A DNA stretch of 43,190 nucleotides, from NCBI RefSeq assembly GCF_002420705.1, contig NZ_DIIM01000001.1, forward strand, positions 206,009-249,198, written 5' to 3'. The DNA comes from Sphingobacterium sp. UBA5670 (lineage in GTDB: Bacteria > Bacteroidota > Bacteroidia > Sphingobacteriales > Sphingobacteriaceae). Below, piece by piece: positions 8,382 through 16,225 of the stretch (the stretch's first letter is position 1; the number at the start of each line of letters is the position of its first letter). A program made the translations under genes and the position numbers. The notes under the pieces are model-generated. The model was not told the DNA's origin. It ran no database searches and saw nothing but the letters and a program-made list of their open reading frames with translations.

Positions 8382-8936
8382 TTATTTGGGGTCATCTGCT
8401 GTTGCCTCTCTTGCCAACGGCACGTCATCAGGCATTGCTTCCAAAGAGGAATCCAAAGCAAATAAGGATTCATCCGAAGCACGGTCGCCACCGGCAATTT
8501 TCAACTTGTCGATCAATTCCAATGCTAATTTCTCTTCTTCGATCTGTTCTTTGACAAACCACTGTGCAAAGTTCCAGGTTGCCCAGTCCTTTTCAGCCAT
8601 TGCCAAATTGACAATATTATAGATTGCTTCTGTATTATCTACTTCGTGTCTAAAAACACGGTTGAAACACTCTGTTAAAGATTGTGGATCTGCTGGAGGC
8701 TGTGCAATGGCCTCTATTCTTGGCCGGCCACCCCGCTCCAGAATATAGCCCATAATCTTCGTCATGTGGTTACGCTCTTCCTGCGCATGCCGATACAGAA
8801 AGTTCGCGATTCCACCATAGCCCTGATCGTCTGCCCATATACCCAATGCCAAATATATCTGAGCTGCCTCAGCTTCTTTCGTCATTTGCTTGATTAAAGT
8901 TTCTTGCATGTCTTTTGACAATCGATTCGTTTCCAT
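8382..8936 (-). CDS. Non-heme ferritin
   Basis: Bacterial ferritin subunit (FtnA-like) that oxidises Fe(II) and stores iron in a 24-mer cage. The four-helix bundle covers about residues 8-145. By alignment with E. coli FtnA from memory, the ferroxidase residues are all present: Glu21 (MTKEAEAAQIY), Glu54 and His57 (HAQEERNHM), Glu98 (FRHEVDN) and Gln131 (VKEQIEEEK). After the short fifth helix the protein ends in an acidic Asp/Glu/Pro-rich tail with LDSSLEAMPDDVPLAREA, longer than in FtnA (184 residues here against about 165). The gene is monocistronic and convergent with the TonB receptor. No clear Fur box was seen upstream. Confidence 0.95.
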   Translation of the reverse strand: METNRLSKDMQETLIKQMTKEAEAAQIYLALGIWADDQGYGGIANFLYRHAQEERNHMTKIMGYILERGGRPRIEAIAQPPADPQSLTECFNRVFRHEVDNTEAIYNIVNLAMAEKDWATWNFAQWFVKEQIEEEKLALELIDKLKIAGGDRASDESLFALDSSLEAMPDDVPLAREATADDPK

Positions 8937-9079
8937 ATGTCATCTGTTTGATTTAGTAAAGAACATCATTATCGGGCATTTCGTTTTGAAATTTATCGAA
9001 CTAAAAATGGGCAAATCGCTGCGGTCGTAAGGCGGCAGTCCCTCGTTTTATCAGGCAAGTCCTTTGTTTTATATCGCAA

Positions 9080-9113
9080 AAAAAAAGGGAAAACCAGCTG
9101 GAATTCCCTTTTC
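9080..9113 (-). terminator. Terminator of the TPR gene
   Basis: Stem of nine bases (AAAAGGGAA at 9084-9092 with TTCCCTTTT at 9105-9113). Read on the minus strand, it is followed by a run of Ts. It lies just past the stop codon of the TPR protein. Confidence 0.75.
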
Positions 9114-9130
9114 TATGTTTAATAGTGATA

Positions 9131-9787
9131 CTATTTTAAGTTATCTCTATATACTTTTGCTTTTTTGATTTCCGTTTGGATATCTTTCTTGGATGCATCA
9201 AAACTTAACACTTTTTCATAATCCTTGATCGCATTATTGTAAGCGTCAGTTGCCATCGCCTTATTGTAATTAGGCGTACCTTCTGTTCCGATTAAAATAC
9301 CTAAGTCACGACTAGCAATCGCTCTATTTTGATAAAATTTAGCGTCACTTGGGTTGATAGTGATTGCTTTTGAATAATCCTCAATAGCCACTTTCAACAA
9401 CTGTTCTTTGTTCGCAACGGATGTTTTGTTTGTTGCCTGAACAGCAAGATTGTTTGTTGCTTTCGCTTTAAAGTATAAAGCATTGGCATTTTTACCGTTT
9501 AATGCAACTACTTTTCCAAATGTTTCAGCTGATTTTTTATAATCACCATTTTGAAACTGAGAGTATCCCAACATATATAATACATCCGGATCTTTCCCTT
9601 CCTGCGGTAGGGCTTTGGTCAAGTATGACTCTGCATTCTTGAAATCACCATCCAAAAGAGCTTTTTGCCCCATTCTCACATTAGCGTTGCTATGCTCAGC
9701 CTGTTTTGGTTGTTGTGCATTTGCGCTTAAAGCGACTAAAGCAAAAACCCCTGTAAACAAACCCAATTTAAATGATTTTAAATTCAT
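9131..9787 (-). CDS. Tetratricopeptide repeat protein, exported
   Basis: 218-residue protein with a signal peptide (KLGLFTGVFALVALSANAQ) and three to four TPR units. The units are recognisable as GQKALLDGDFKNAESYLTKA, DVLYMLGYSQFQNGDYKKSA, ANALYFKAKATNNLA and AKFYQNRAIASRDLG, ending with AYNNAIKDYEKVLSFD. TPR superhelices mediate protein-protein contacts; in Bacteroidota such exported TPR proteins are often periplasmic scaffolds, but no partner can be named here. It is transcribed alone, divergent from lon, and has its own terminator. A role in envelope homeostasis would be only a guess. Confidence 0.9.
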   Translation of the reverse strand: MNLKSFKLGLFTGVFALVALSANAQQPKQAEHSNANVRMGQKALLDGDFKNAESYLTKALPQEGKDPDVLYMLGYSQFQNGDYKKSAETFGKVVALNGKNANALYFKAKATNNLAVQATNKTSVANKEQLLKVAIEDYSKAITINPSDAKFYQNRAIASRDLGILIGTEGTPNYNKAMATDAYNNAIKDYEKVLSFDASKKDIQTEIKKAKVYRDNLK

Positions 9788-9980
9788 ATCTAAATAGTTA
9801 CGTTTTTATATTCTCTCTTTAATGATCACAACCGATCAATTTCATATCTGTGAAAAAGCTTCTGACACTGTCTCTTGTCATGATAAAGATGCCCTTAGCG
9901 TTGTTTCACAATCCAATATTACAATTATTATGCCTATTTCTCTAACAAATGGCAGATAAATTTTATTTAACCTGCCTTTT

Positions 9981-10013
9981 TTTCCTATTCTAGGAAATAG
10001 ATTTGTAATTTTG
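9981..10013 (+). promoter_or_regulatory. Inverted repeat and housekeeping-type -7 element upstream of lon
   Basis: TTTCCTA-TTC-TAGGAAA, a perfect 7-base inverted repeat at 9981-9997, followed by TAATTTTG at 10006-10013, which fits TAnnTTTG. There is no clear TTG 19-21 bases upstream; the inverted repeat occupies that position, as a repressor or activator site would. Confidence 0.45.
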
Positions 10014-10027
10014 CTCACTTTTAGCAA

Positions 10028-10044
10028 TTGGCACTCCCCTTGCA
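10028..10044 (+). promoter_or_regulatory. Sigma-54 (-24/-12) promoter upstream of lon
   Basis: TTGGCACTCCCCTTGCA matches the sigma-54 consensus TGGCACG-N4-TTGCW at every position except T for the G after TGGCAC. The GG and GC doublets are exactly 12 bases apart. Transcription would start at about 10055, giving a leader of roughly 76 bases before the lon ATG at 10131. Confidence 0.7.
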
Positions 10045-10130
10045 ATATAGGGGAAACAATAATAGAAGCTTAAAATTTGAGCGTCAGCCGTCAACATGTC
10101 AGCGACTGCCAAATACACAAAATAAATACT

Positions 10131-12608
10131 ATGAGCAAATTCGAAACTTTTGATTTCAGTCAAGCAATTCCAATCGTTGCAGAGGATACCGAATTCTTCC
10201 CCTTACTCACCCAAGAGGATGAAGATAATATGGCGAATGCTGAAATTCCAGAAGCATTGTCTATTTTGCCTTTACGTAATACCGTATTATTTCCCGGTGT
10301 TGTCATTCCGATTACCGTAGGTAGAGATAAATCAATCAAACTGGTCAAAGAAGCCTATAAAGGCAGCAAGACTATCGGTGTTGTTTCTCAAAAGGACATG
10401 ACAGTAGAGGACCCAGGATTTGAAGAACTAAACAAAGTGGGCACCGTTGCCCATATCATCAAAGTACTTCAAATGCCTGATGGTAATACCACCGTCATCA
10501 TCCAGGGAAAACAACGATTCAACTTGTTGGAAATTGTCGATACAGAGCCTTATTTAAAGGCGCGTGTGGAGAAATTCAACGAAGCGAAGCCGAAGATGAC
10601 CAAGCACTTTAAGGCGACAATTTCGACCTTAAAAGAAATGGCGCTGCAGATCATCCAACTTTCGCCAAACTTACCGAGTGAAGCTGGTATCGCGATTAAA
10701 AATATTGAAAGCCCTTCGTTTCTGATCAATTTCATTTCGTCGAATATCAATGTTGAAATGACCAAAAAGCAGGAACTGCTTCAAATACCTAAAGTAGAGA
10801 ACCGGGCCAAACTTTTACTGGAACTGTTGACCACAGAAATCCAGATGCTGGAATTAAAACACCAGATACAAAATAAAGTACGTGTGGACCTCGACAAGCA
10901 GCAACGCGACTATTTCTTGAACCAACAGCTTAAAACTATTCAGGAAGAATTGGGCGGGAATACCCCCGACCTTGAATTGGAAGAGCTTAAAAAACGTGGT
11001 AAAACAAAGAAATGGAGTGTTGAAGTAGAAAAACATTTCAACAAAGAACTCGAAAAGCTCTCTCGTATCAATCCAGCAGCGGCAGATTACTCGGTGCAGC
11101 TCAATTACCTTGAGCTCCTACTCGATCTGCCTTGGAATGAAACAACAAAAGACAATTTTGATTTAAACAAAGCACAAAAAGTGCTCGATAAGGATCATTA
11201 CGGGCTTGAGAAAGTAAAAAAACGTATCATTGAGTACCTTGCCGTATTGAAATTAAAAAATGATATGAAAGCCCCAATCCTTTGTTTGGTAGGCCCTCCG
11301 GGAGTCGGTAAGACTTCTTTGGGAAGATCTATTGCCAAAGCGTTGGGCCGTAAATATACCCGTATGGCTTTGGGTGGTGTACGCGACGAAGCTGAAATAA
11401 GAGGGCATCGCAAAACGTACATCGGCGCAATGCCGGGCCGTATCATTCAATCCCTGAAAAAAGCAGGCGCAGCAAATCCTGTTTTCATCCTGGATGAAAT
11501 CGATAAAATGAGCGCTGACTTCAAGGGTGATCCTTCTTCTGCCCTGTTGGAAGTATTGGATCCGGAACAAAACACGCATTTCTATGATCACTATGTAGAA
11601 ATGGAATTTGATCTTTCCAAGGTGATGTTTATCGCAACAGCCAACTCACTAAGTTCTATTCAGCCAGCTTTATTGGATAGAATGGAAATTATCGAAGTGA
11701 ATGGCTATACTATCGAGGAGAAAATCGAAATCGCAAAAAAACACCTTTTGCCAAAACAGCGCGAAATGCATGGAATGGCAGCTAAAGATGTGGCCCTGAA
11801 GGGCAAGATCATCGAAAAGATCATCGAGGATTACACACGCGAATCTGGTGTACGGGGACTGGAAAAGAAAATCGGTTCGGTCGTACGTGGCATCGCAACG
11901 CGTATTGTTATGGAAAAAGATTACAACCCGAGTATCAATGAACAGGATCTGCTGGACATTTTGGGTGCACCGATCTTTGATAAAGACATTTACGAAAACA
12001 ACAATGTTGCCGGCGTCGTTACAGGTTTAGCCTGGACTTCTGTAGGTGGCGATATTCTATTTATAGAATCTTCTTTGAGCCCTGGAAAAGGACGTCTGAG
12101 CCTGACCGGTAATCTTGGGGAAGTTATGAAGGAATCGGCATCGATTGCATTGGCCTACCTGAAAGCCCACGCTTCGGATTTTGGCATTGACTACCGTGTG
12201 TTTGACCATTGGGACATCCATATCCACGTTCCCGCAGGAGCTATCCCAAAAGATGGCCCTTCGGCTGGTATAACGATGCTTACAGCATTGACATCGTTAT
12301 TTACACAACGTAAAGTGAAGGAGAAATTAGCCATGACCGGTGAAATCACCTTACGTGGAAAAGTATTACCTGTAGGCGGTATCAAGGAAAAAATTCTTGC
12401 TGCTAAACGTGCTAACATCAAAGATATTATCCTTTGTAAATCCAATGAAAAGGATATCCTCGAGATCAAAGAAGATTACATCAAAGACATGGAGTTTCAC
12501 TACGTGACTGAAATGTCGCAAGTGATCAAACTCGCATTGTTGGAAGAAAAAGTCATTGGCGCCATTGATCTGGCACAGAATATAGAAAACACAAAAAAGG
12601 AAAGCTAA
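10131..12608 (+). CDS. lon: ATP-dependent protease Lon (endopeptidase La)
   Basis: 825-residue cytosolic AAA+ serine protease that degrades misfolded and selected regulatory proteins. The N-terminal substrate-binding LON domain (about 45-240, with LPLRNTVLFPGVVIPI) is followed by a coiled coil, then the AAA+ module with Walker A GPPGVGKT (388-395) and Walker B ILDEID (Asp455-Glu456). The protease domain carries the Ser-Lys dyad Ser711 in KDGPSAG and Lys754 in GGIKEK, spaced 43 residues apart as in E. coli. The start at 10131 (MSKFETFDF) is preferred over a frame-extending ATG at 10077. The acidic N-terminal extension before the LON domain is usual in Bacteroidota. Regulation by sigma-54 is suggested by the upstream site. 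Confidence 0.97.
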   Translation: MSKFETFDFSQAIPIVAEDTEFFPLLTQEDEDNMANAEIPEALSILPLRNTVLFPGVVIPITVGRDKSIKLVKEAYKGSKTIGVVSQKDMTVEDPGFEELNKVGTVAHIIKVLQMPDGNTTVIIQGKQRFNLLEIVDTEPYLKARVEKFNEAKPKMTKHFKATISTLKEMALQIIQLSPNLPSEAGIAIKNIESPSFLINFISSNINVEMTKKQELLQIPKVENRAKLLLELLTTEIQMLELKHQIQNKVRVDLDKQQRDYFLNQQLKTIQEELGGNTPDLELEELKKRGKTKKWSVEVEKHFNKELEKLSRINPAAADYSVQLNYLELLLDLPWNETTKDNFDLNKAQKVLDKDHYGLEKVKKRIIEYLAVLKLKNDMKAPILCLVGPPGVGKTSLGRSIAKALGRKYTRMALGGVRDEAEIRGHRKTYIGAMPGRIIQSLKKAGAANPVFILDEIDKMSADFKGDPSSALLEVLDPEQNTHFYDHYVEMEFDLSKVMFIATANSLSSIQPALLDRMEIIEVNGYTIEEKIEIAKKHLLPKQREMHGMAAKDVALKGKIIEKIIEDYTRESGVRGLEKKIGSVVRGIATRIVMEKDYNPSINEQDLLDILGAPIFDKDIYENNNVAGVVTGLAWTSVGGDILFIESSLSPGKGRLSLTGNLGEVMKESASIALAYLKAHASDFGIDYRVFDHWDIHIHVPAGAIPKDGPSAGITMLTALTSLFTQRKVKEKLAMTGEITLRGKVLPVGGIKEKILAAKRANIKDIILCKSNEKDILEIKEDYIKDMEFHYVTEMSQVIKLALLEEKVIGAIDLAQNIENTKKES

Positions 12609-12634
12609 CAGCTACCCGAAACGTTCTAAATGAC

Positions 12635-12675
12635 AAAGGGGCTATCCAAAAAAAGTTGGGTAGCCCCTTTTTTAT
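12635..12675 (+). terminator. Intrinsic terminator after lon
   Basis: Stem AAAGGGGCTA (12635-12644) with TAGCCCCTTT (12661-12670), extended inward by CC/GG pairs and followed by T6. It lies about 27 bases after the lon stop. The 120 bases from here to the next gene show nothing else. Confidence 0.9.
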
Positions 12676-12798
12676 ACAGTTTCATATGTCTTCCCTCATC
12701 CTTATCAGCTGGTCCCTAACGGTTTGAGTTGTCTTTTTGCGTCCTTCCTTTCGTTTTGAAACTAAGCGTCTTTTAGCCTGAGCTTCTGATAACGCATA

Positions 12799-14061
12799 TC
12801 AGCGTTTAGACCCCAACTTTTCATGCAATAGCTCCTCGTCCAGGCTGTTTTCATATTTGGAGATCACCAATGTCGCCGCCGAATTTCCGATCAAATTTGT
12901 AATCGCCCTTGCTTCACTCATAAAACGGTCCACACCAAAGATCAAAGCAACGGATTCTACGGGTACATGTCCGACAACGGGCAATGTCGCGGCAAGGGTA
13001 ACAAAACCGCTTCCCGTGACACCGGCAGCGCCTTTGGAAGTCAGCAGCAATACCAGCAGCAAGGTAATCTCCTGCTCCAGGCTAAGGTGCATATTCAGCG
13101 CCTGTGAAATAAATACCGCTGCCATGGTCAAATAAATACTTGTCCCGTCCAGATTGAAGGAATAGCCTGTAGGGATAACTAAGCCTACCACAGGTTTGGC
13201 ACAGCCTGCATCTTCCATCTTCTGCATAATGCCCGGCAGTGCAGATTCTGAAGAGGAAGTCCCCAATACAATCAAAATTTCCTCCTTGATATATTTTAAA
13301 AACTTAAAAACATTGACCTTAAGATAAAAATGCAAGACTGCTCCAATTACAATGATCACAAAAATAAAACAGGTCAGGTAAAAACTCAGCATGAGCATGC
13401 CCAGTTTAGATAAAGCCTGGATGCCAAACTTGCCAATCGTAAAACCCATGGCGCCCATTGCCCCTAAAGGAGCTAGGTACATAATCATTTTGATAATGGA
13501 AAAGAGGACCTTTAGAAAAGACTGCAATACGTTGAGTACAGGTTCAGAAGCTTTCTGCCCTATCTTTGTCATACCGATCCCAAAAAGAACTGCAAAGACA
13601 AGCACCTGTAGCATATTGTCCGAAGCCACCGCCGCAATCACATTATCTGGGATGATCCCGATGATAAAATCCATAAAACTGTGGGGTTCCTTGGATTCTG
13701 AAATATAGTGTGATACCGAAGACACGTCTAGACTCGCAGGATCGGCATTCATACCGGTGCCCGGCTGTATCAGATTAACAAACACCAGACCGATGATTAG
13801 CGCGATCGTTGTCATGATCTCAAAATAGATAATGGAAGTCAGGCCGATTTTACCAACTTTTTTTGTATCCTGCATACCAGCGATGCCAATCACGATAGAA
13901 CTGAAAATCAATGGCGCAATAACCATCTTGATCAGTTTAATAAAAGCATCTCCCAGTGGCTTTAGCTTGACCGCAAAGTCAGGATAATAAATCCCGCAAA
14001 TAATCCCTATTAGTATCCCCAATACAACTTGAAAATAGAGGCTTTTAAAAATATGTTTCAT
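12799..14061 (-). CDS. dctA: Dicarboxylate/amino acid:cation symporter (DctA-like)
   Basis: DAACS-family (SLC1-like) secondary transporter of about 420 residues in the inner membrane, importing a C4-dicarboxylate or glutamate/aspartate with H+ or Na+. Visible features are the first helices (FQVVLGILIGIICGIYY), the re-entrant loop motif GTSSSESALPGI, close to the DctA hallmark, and the substrate-binding PTGYSFNLDGTSIY. The second hairpin is GAAGVTGSGFV. The ATG at 14061 (MKHIFKSLYFQ) is preferred over 14085. SSSES favours C4-dicarboxylates over glutamate, but the specificity is an inference. The gene stands alone on the minus strand; the upstream terminator at 14147-14176 separates it from purF. 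Confidence 0.9.
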   Translation of the reverse strand: MKHIFKSLYFQVVLGILIGIICGIYYPDFAVKLKPLGDAFIKLIKMVIAPLIFSSIVIGIAGMQDTKKVGKIGLTSIIYFEIMTTIALIIGLVFVNLIQPGTGMNADPASLDVSSVSHYISESKEPHSFMDFIIGIIPDNVIAAVASDNMLQVLVFAVLFGIGMTKIGQKASEPVLNVLQSFLKVLFSIIKMIMYLAPLGAMGAMGFTIGKFGIQALSKLGMLMLSFYLTCFIFVIIVIGAVLHFYLKVNVFKFLKYIKEEILIVLGTSSSESALPGIMQKMEDAGCAKPVVGLVIPTGYSFNLDGTSIYLTMAAVFISQALNMHLSLEQEITLLLVLLLTSKGAAGVTGSGFVTLAATLPVVGHVPVESVALIFGVDRFMSEARAITNLIGNSAATLVISKYENSLDEELLHEKLGSKR

Positions 14062-14146
14062 GATCGGTTTATTTACTGACAGCAATTCCCTTTGCTATTC
14101 ATCGGTTTTTTAATTTAGGATTCAGCCTTTTCTGAGTACGAATATA

Positions 14147-14176
14147 AAAAAAAGGGATGCATAAATGCATCCCTTC
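14147..14176 (-). terminator. Terminator after purF
   Basis: Perfect 10-base stem AAGGGATGCA (14152-14161) and TGCATCCCTT (14167-14176) with a short loop. On the minus strand it is followed by a run of Ts. It lies 19 bases past the purF stop. Confidence 0.85.
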
Positions 14177-14194
14177 TTATGATATTTTCTAAAC

Positions 14195-16105
14195 TTAATT
14201 GCTGAAATATGCTCTCACATTCTTTCCTTCAATCCAGTTCATATAAGCTTTATTGACAATTTTGTTTCCTCCAGGTGTAGGATAGTCACCCGAGAAGTAC
14301 CAATCACCTTTATGTGCTGGACAAGCTTTATGCAGATTATCCAATGTCTGATAAATGACTTCAAGCTCTGCTTTCAGGTGGTGAGGTCTTACAATACGAG
14401 CAATTTCCTCCGAGATCTCCTCATCCGTAAAAGGTGCATAGATGGCTTTGACATAATTTTCGATATCGTTGACATCCTGGGTCATTGATAACACACATTT
14501 TTGATAAACTTCATCGATTATATGTGCCATACCACGTTGTTTCAACAGGTTAATTGCTGCTTCGAAGGCCACAAATTCGCCCATGCGTGACATATCAATA
14601 CCGTAACAATCCGGGTAACGAATCTGAGGAGCAGATGAAACAATCACGATTTTTTTCGGATTCAAACGATCCAAAATTGTTAGAATACTTTGTTTCAATG
14701 TTGTTCCCCGAACGATTGAGTCATCAATAGCAACAATGGTATCTTCATGATCCTTGACAATACCGTAAGTCGTATCATATACGTGCTGTACCATATCTGT
14801 ACGGTCTGCATCCTGCGTAATAAATGTGCGCAATTTTGCATCCTTCACGTTGAGTTTTTCAAAACGAGGTTTAATACTCAGGATTTCATCCAATTCTTCA
14901 TCAGAAATTTTTTCTGAGCGATTCAACAAAGTCTCCTTTTGAAAATCCCGAACATAAGCATTGATACCGTCCATGAGGCCATAGTAAGATACTTCGGCTG
15001 TATTTGGGATAAACGAGAATACAGTATTTTTGATGTTATTTTTGACAGATTCCAATACCTGAGGTACCAGTAACCTACCTAATTCCTTACGTTCTTGGTA
15101 GATATCAGCATCCGATCCACGCGAAAAGTAAATCCGTTCGAAAGAACAAGAACGTTGCTCGACGGGCTGTCTAAACATCTCTTCGGTTACTGTACCATCT
15201 TTTTTCGCAATCAGGGCATGGCCAGGTTTAATTTCCTTCACAGCACCGATAGGAATATTGAATGCCGTCTGGATAACAGGTCTTTCCGATGCCACCACTA
15301 GGATCTCCTCATCCTGATAATAAAACGCCGGACGAATACCTGCTGGATCACGCATAACAAAAGCATCACCATGACCAAAGATACCTGCGATGGTATAACC
15401 GCCATCCCAAGTTTTGGCCGAACGCTTCAATATCTTGGTAACATCAATATTTTTAGCGATCAAAGAACTGATCTCAATATTAGAATGACCTTCTTTTTTG
15501 AACTGATCGAAAAGCTCTTGGTTTTCATCATCCAGGAAGTGGCCAATTTTTTCCAAAACGGTTACTGTATCCGCTTTTTCTTTTGGATGTTGCCCCAACT
15601 CATATAATTGTTGCAACAATTCATCCACATTGGTCATGTTGAAGTTACCCGCTACCACCAAATTACGAGACATCCAGTTGTTTTGTCTCAAAAATGGGTG
15701 ACAGCTTTCGATACTGTTCTTTCCATGCGTTCCATAGCGCAAATGTCCTAAAAGTACTTCTCCGGTAAAACTTACATTATCTTTTAACCATTGTGTATCT
15801 TTTGATTCCTCCGGAAACGCTTTCTGAACAGAAGCGAATTTTTTCTGCACATATTCGAATATATCTGCCACAGCAGTCGAGCCCATAGCTCTGTAACGCG
15901 AAATGTAACGATTTCCAGGTTTAACATCAAATTTAATGGTGGCAATTCCAGCCCCGTCTTGTCCACGGTTGTGCTGTTTTTCCATTAATAGGTACAATTT
16001 GTTGATGCCATAAAATGGCGTACCATATTTTTCCTGATAATAAGATAAGGGTTTTAACAGGCGAATTAGTGCGATTCCGCACTCGTGTTTAATAGCGTCG
16101 CTCAT
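14195..16105 (-). CDS. purF: Amidophosphoribosyltransferase, long Bacteroidota form
   Basis: First enzyme of purine synthesis: PRPP plus glutamine gives phosphoribosylamine, glutamate and pyrophosphate. The N-terminal class II glutaminase domain begins MSDAIKHECGIA, so an eight-residue propeptide would be cleaved to expose Cys9; NRGQDGAG and GHLRYGTHG follow. The C-terminal phosphoribosyltransferase domain has the PRPP loop VAIDDSIVRGTT. At 636 residues it is well above the roughly 470-510 of classical PurF, with extra sequence in the glutaminase part and at the C-terminus. From memory, this long form is a separate clade in Bacteroidota, often found alongside a standard PurF, so a specialised role is possible. 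Single gene with its own terminator. Confidence 0.9.
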   Translation of the reverse strand: MSDAIKHECGIALIRLLKPLSYYQEKYGTPFYGINKLYLLMEKQHNRGQDGAGIATIKFDVKPGNRYISRYRAMGSTAVADIFEYVQKKFASVQKAFPEESKDTQWLKDNVSFTGEVLLGHLRYGTHGKNSIESCHPFLRQNNWMSRNLVVAGNFNMTNVDELLQQLYELGQHPKEKADTVTVLEKIGHFLDDENQELFDQFKKEGHSNIEISSLIAKNIDVTKILKRSAKTWDGGYTIAGIFGHGDAFVMRDPAGIRPAFYYQDEEILVVASERPVIQTAFNIPIGAVKEIKPGHALIAKKDGTVTEEMFRQPVEQRSCSFERIYFSRGSDADIYQERKELGRLLVPQVLESVKNNIKNTVFSFIPNTAEVSYYGLMDGINAYVRDFQKETLLNRSEKISDEELDEILSIKPRFEKLNVKDAKLRTFITQDADRTDMVQHVYDTTYGIVKDHEDTIVAIDDSIVRGTTLKQSILTILDRLNPKKIVIVSSAPQIRYPDCYGIDMSRMGEFVAFEAAINLLKQRGMAHIIDEVYQKCVLSMTQDVNDIENYVKAIYAPFTDEEISEEIARIVRPHHLKAELEVIYQTLDNLHKACPAHKGDWYFSGDYPTPGGNKIVNKAYMNWIEGKNVRAYFSN

Positions 16106-16122
16106 ATCTTGATTTGATGTCG

Positions 16123-16130
16123 CAAAAATA
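16123..16130 (-). promoter_or_regulatory. -7 promoter element of purF
   Basis: On the minus strand this reads TATTTTTG, a full match to TAnnTTTG, about 18 bases before the purF ATG. No clear TTG is seen at the -33 position. Confidence 0.45.
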
Positions 16131-16225
16131 AGAATTATTTAGCACTTACCGATCCCTACCCTCACTTTTTCCGTAATAAAATTACAGTGAATAGACAGTG
16201 GCTCTTTGCGATAGCGCCTTAAAGC

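Larger units (their letters stand above)
9788..10130. other. Intergenic region between the TPR gene and lon
   Basis: 343 bases between divergent genes. It holds the lon regulatory signals listed separately (inverted repeat and -7 element at 9981-10013, sigma-54 site at 10028-10044). No further gene was found. A reading frame continuous with lon opens at 10077, but the better Lon start is the ATG at 10131. Confidence 0.6.

Noticed and set aside
10021..10040. CIRCE-like heat-shock element before lon (TTAGCA and GCACTC words)
   Set aside because: The words are not arranged as the inverted repeat TTAGCACTC-N9-GAGTGCTAA; the sigma-54 reading explains the GCAC part better.
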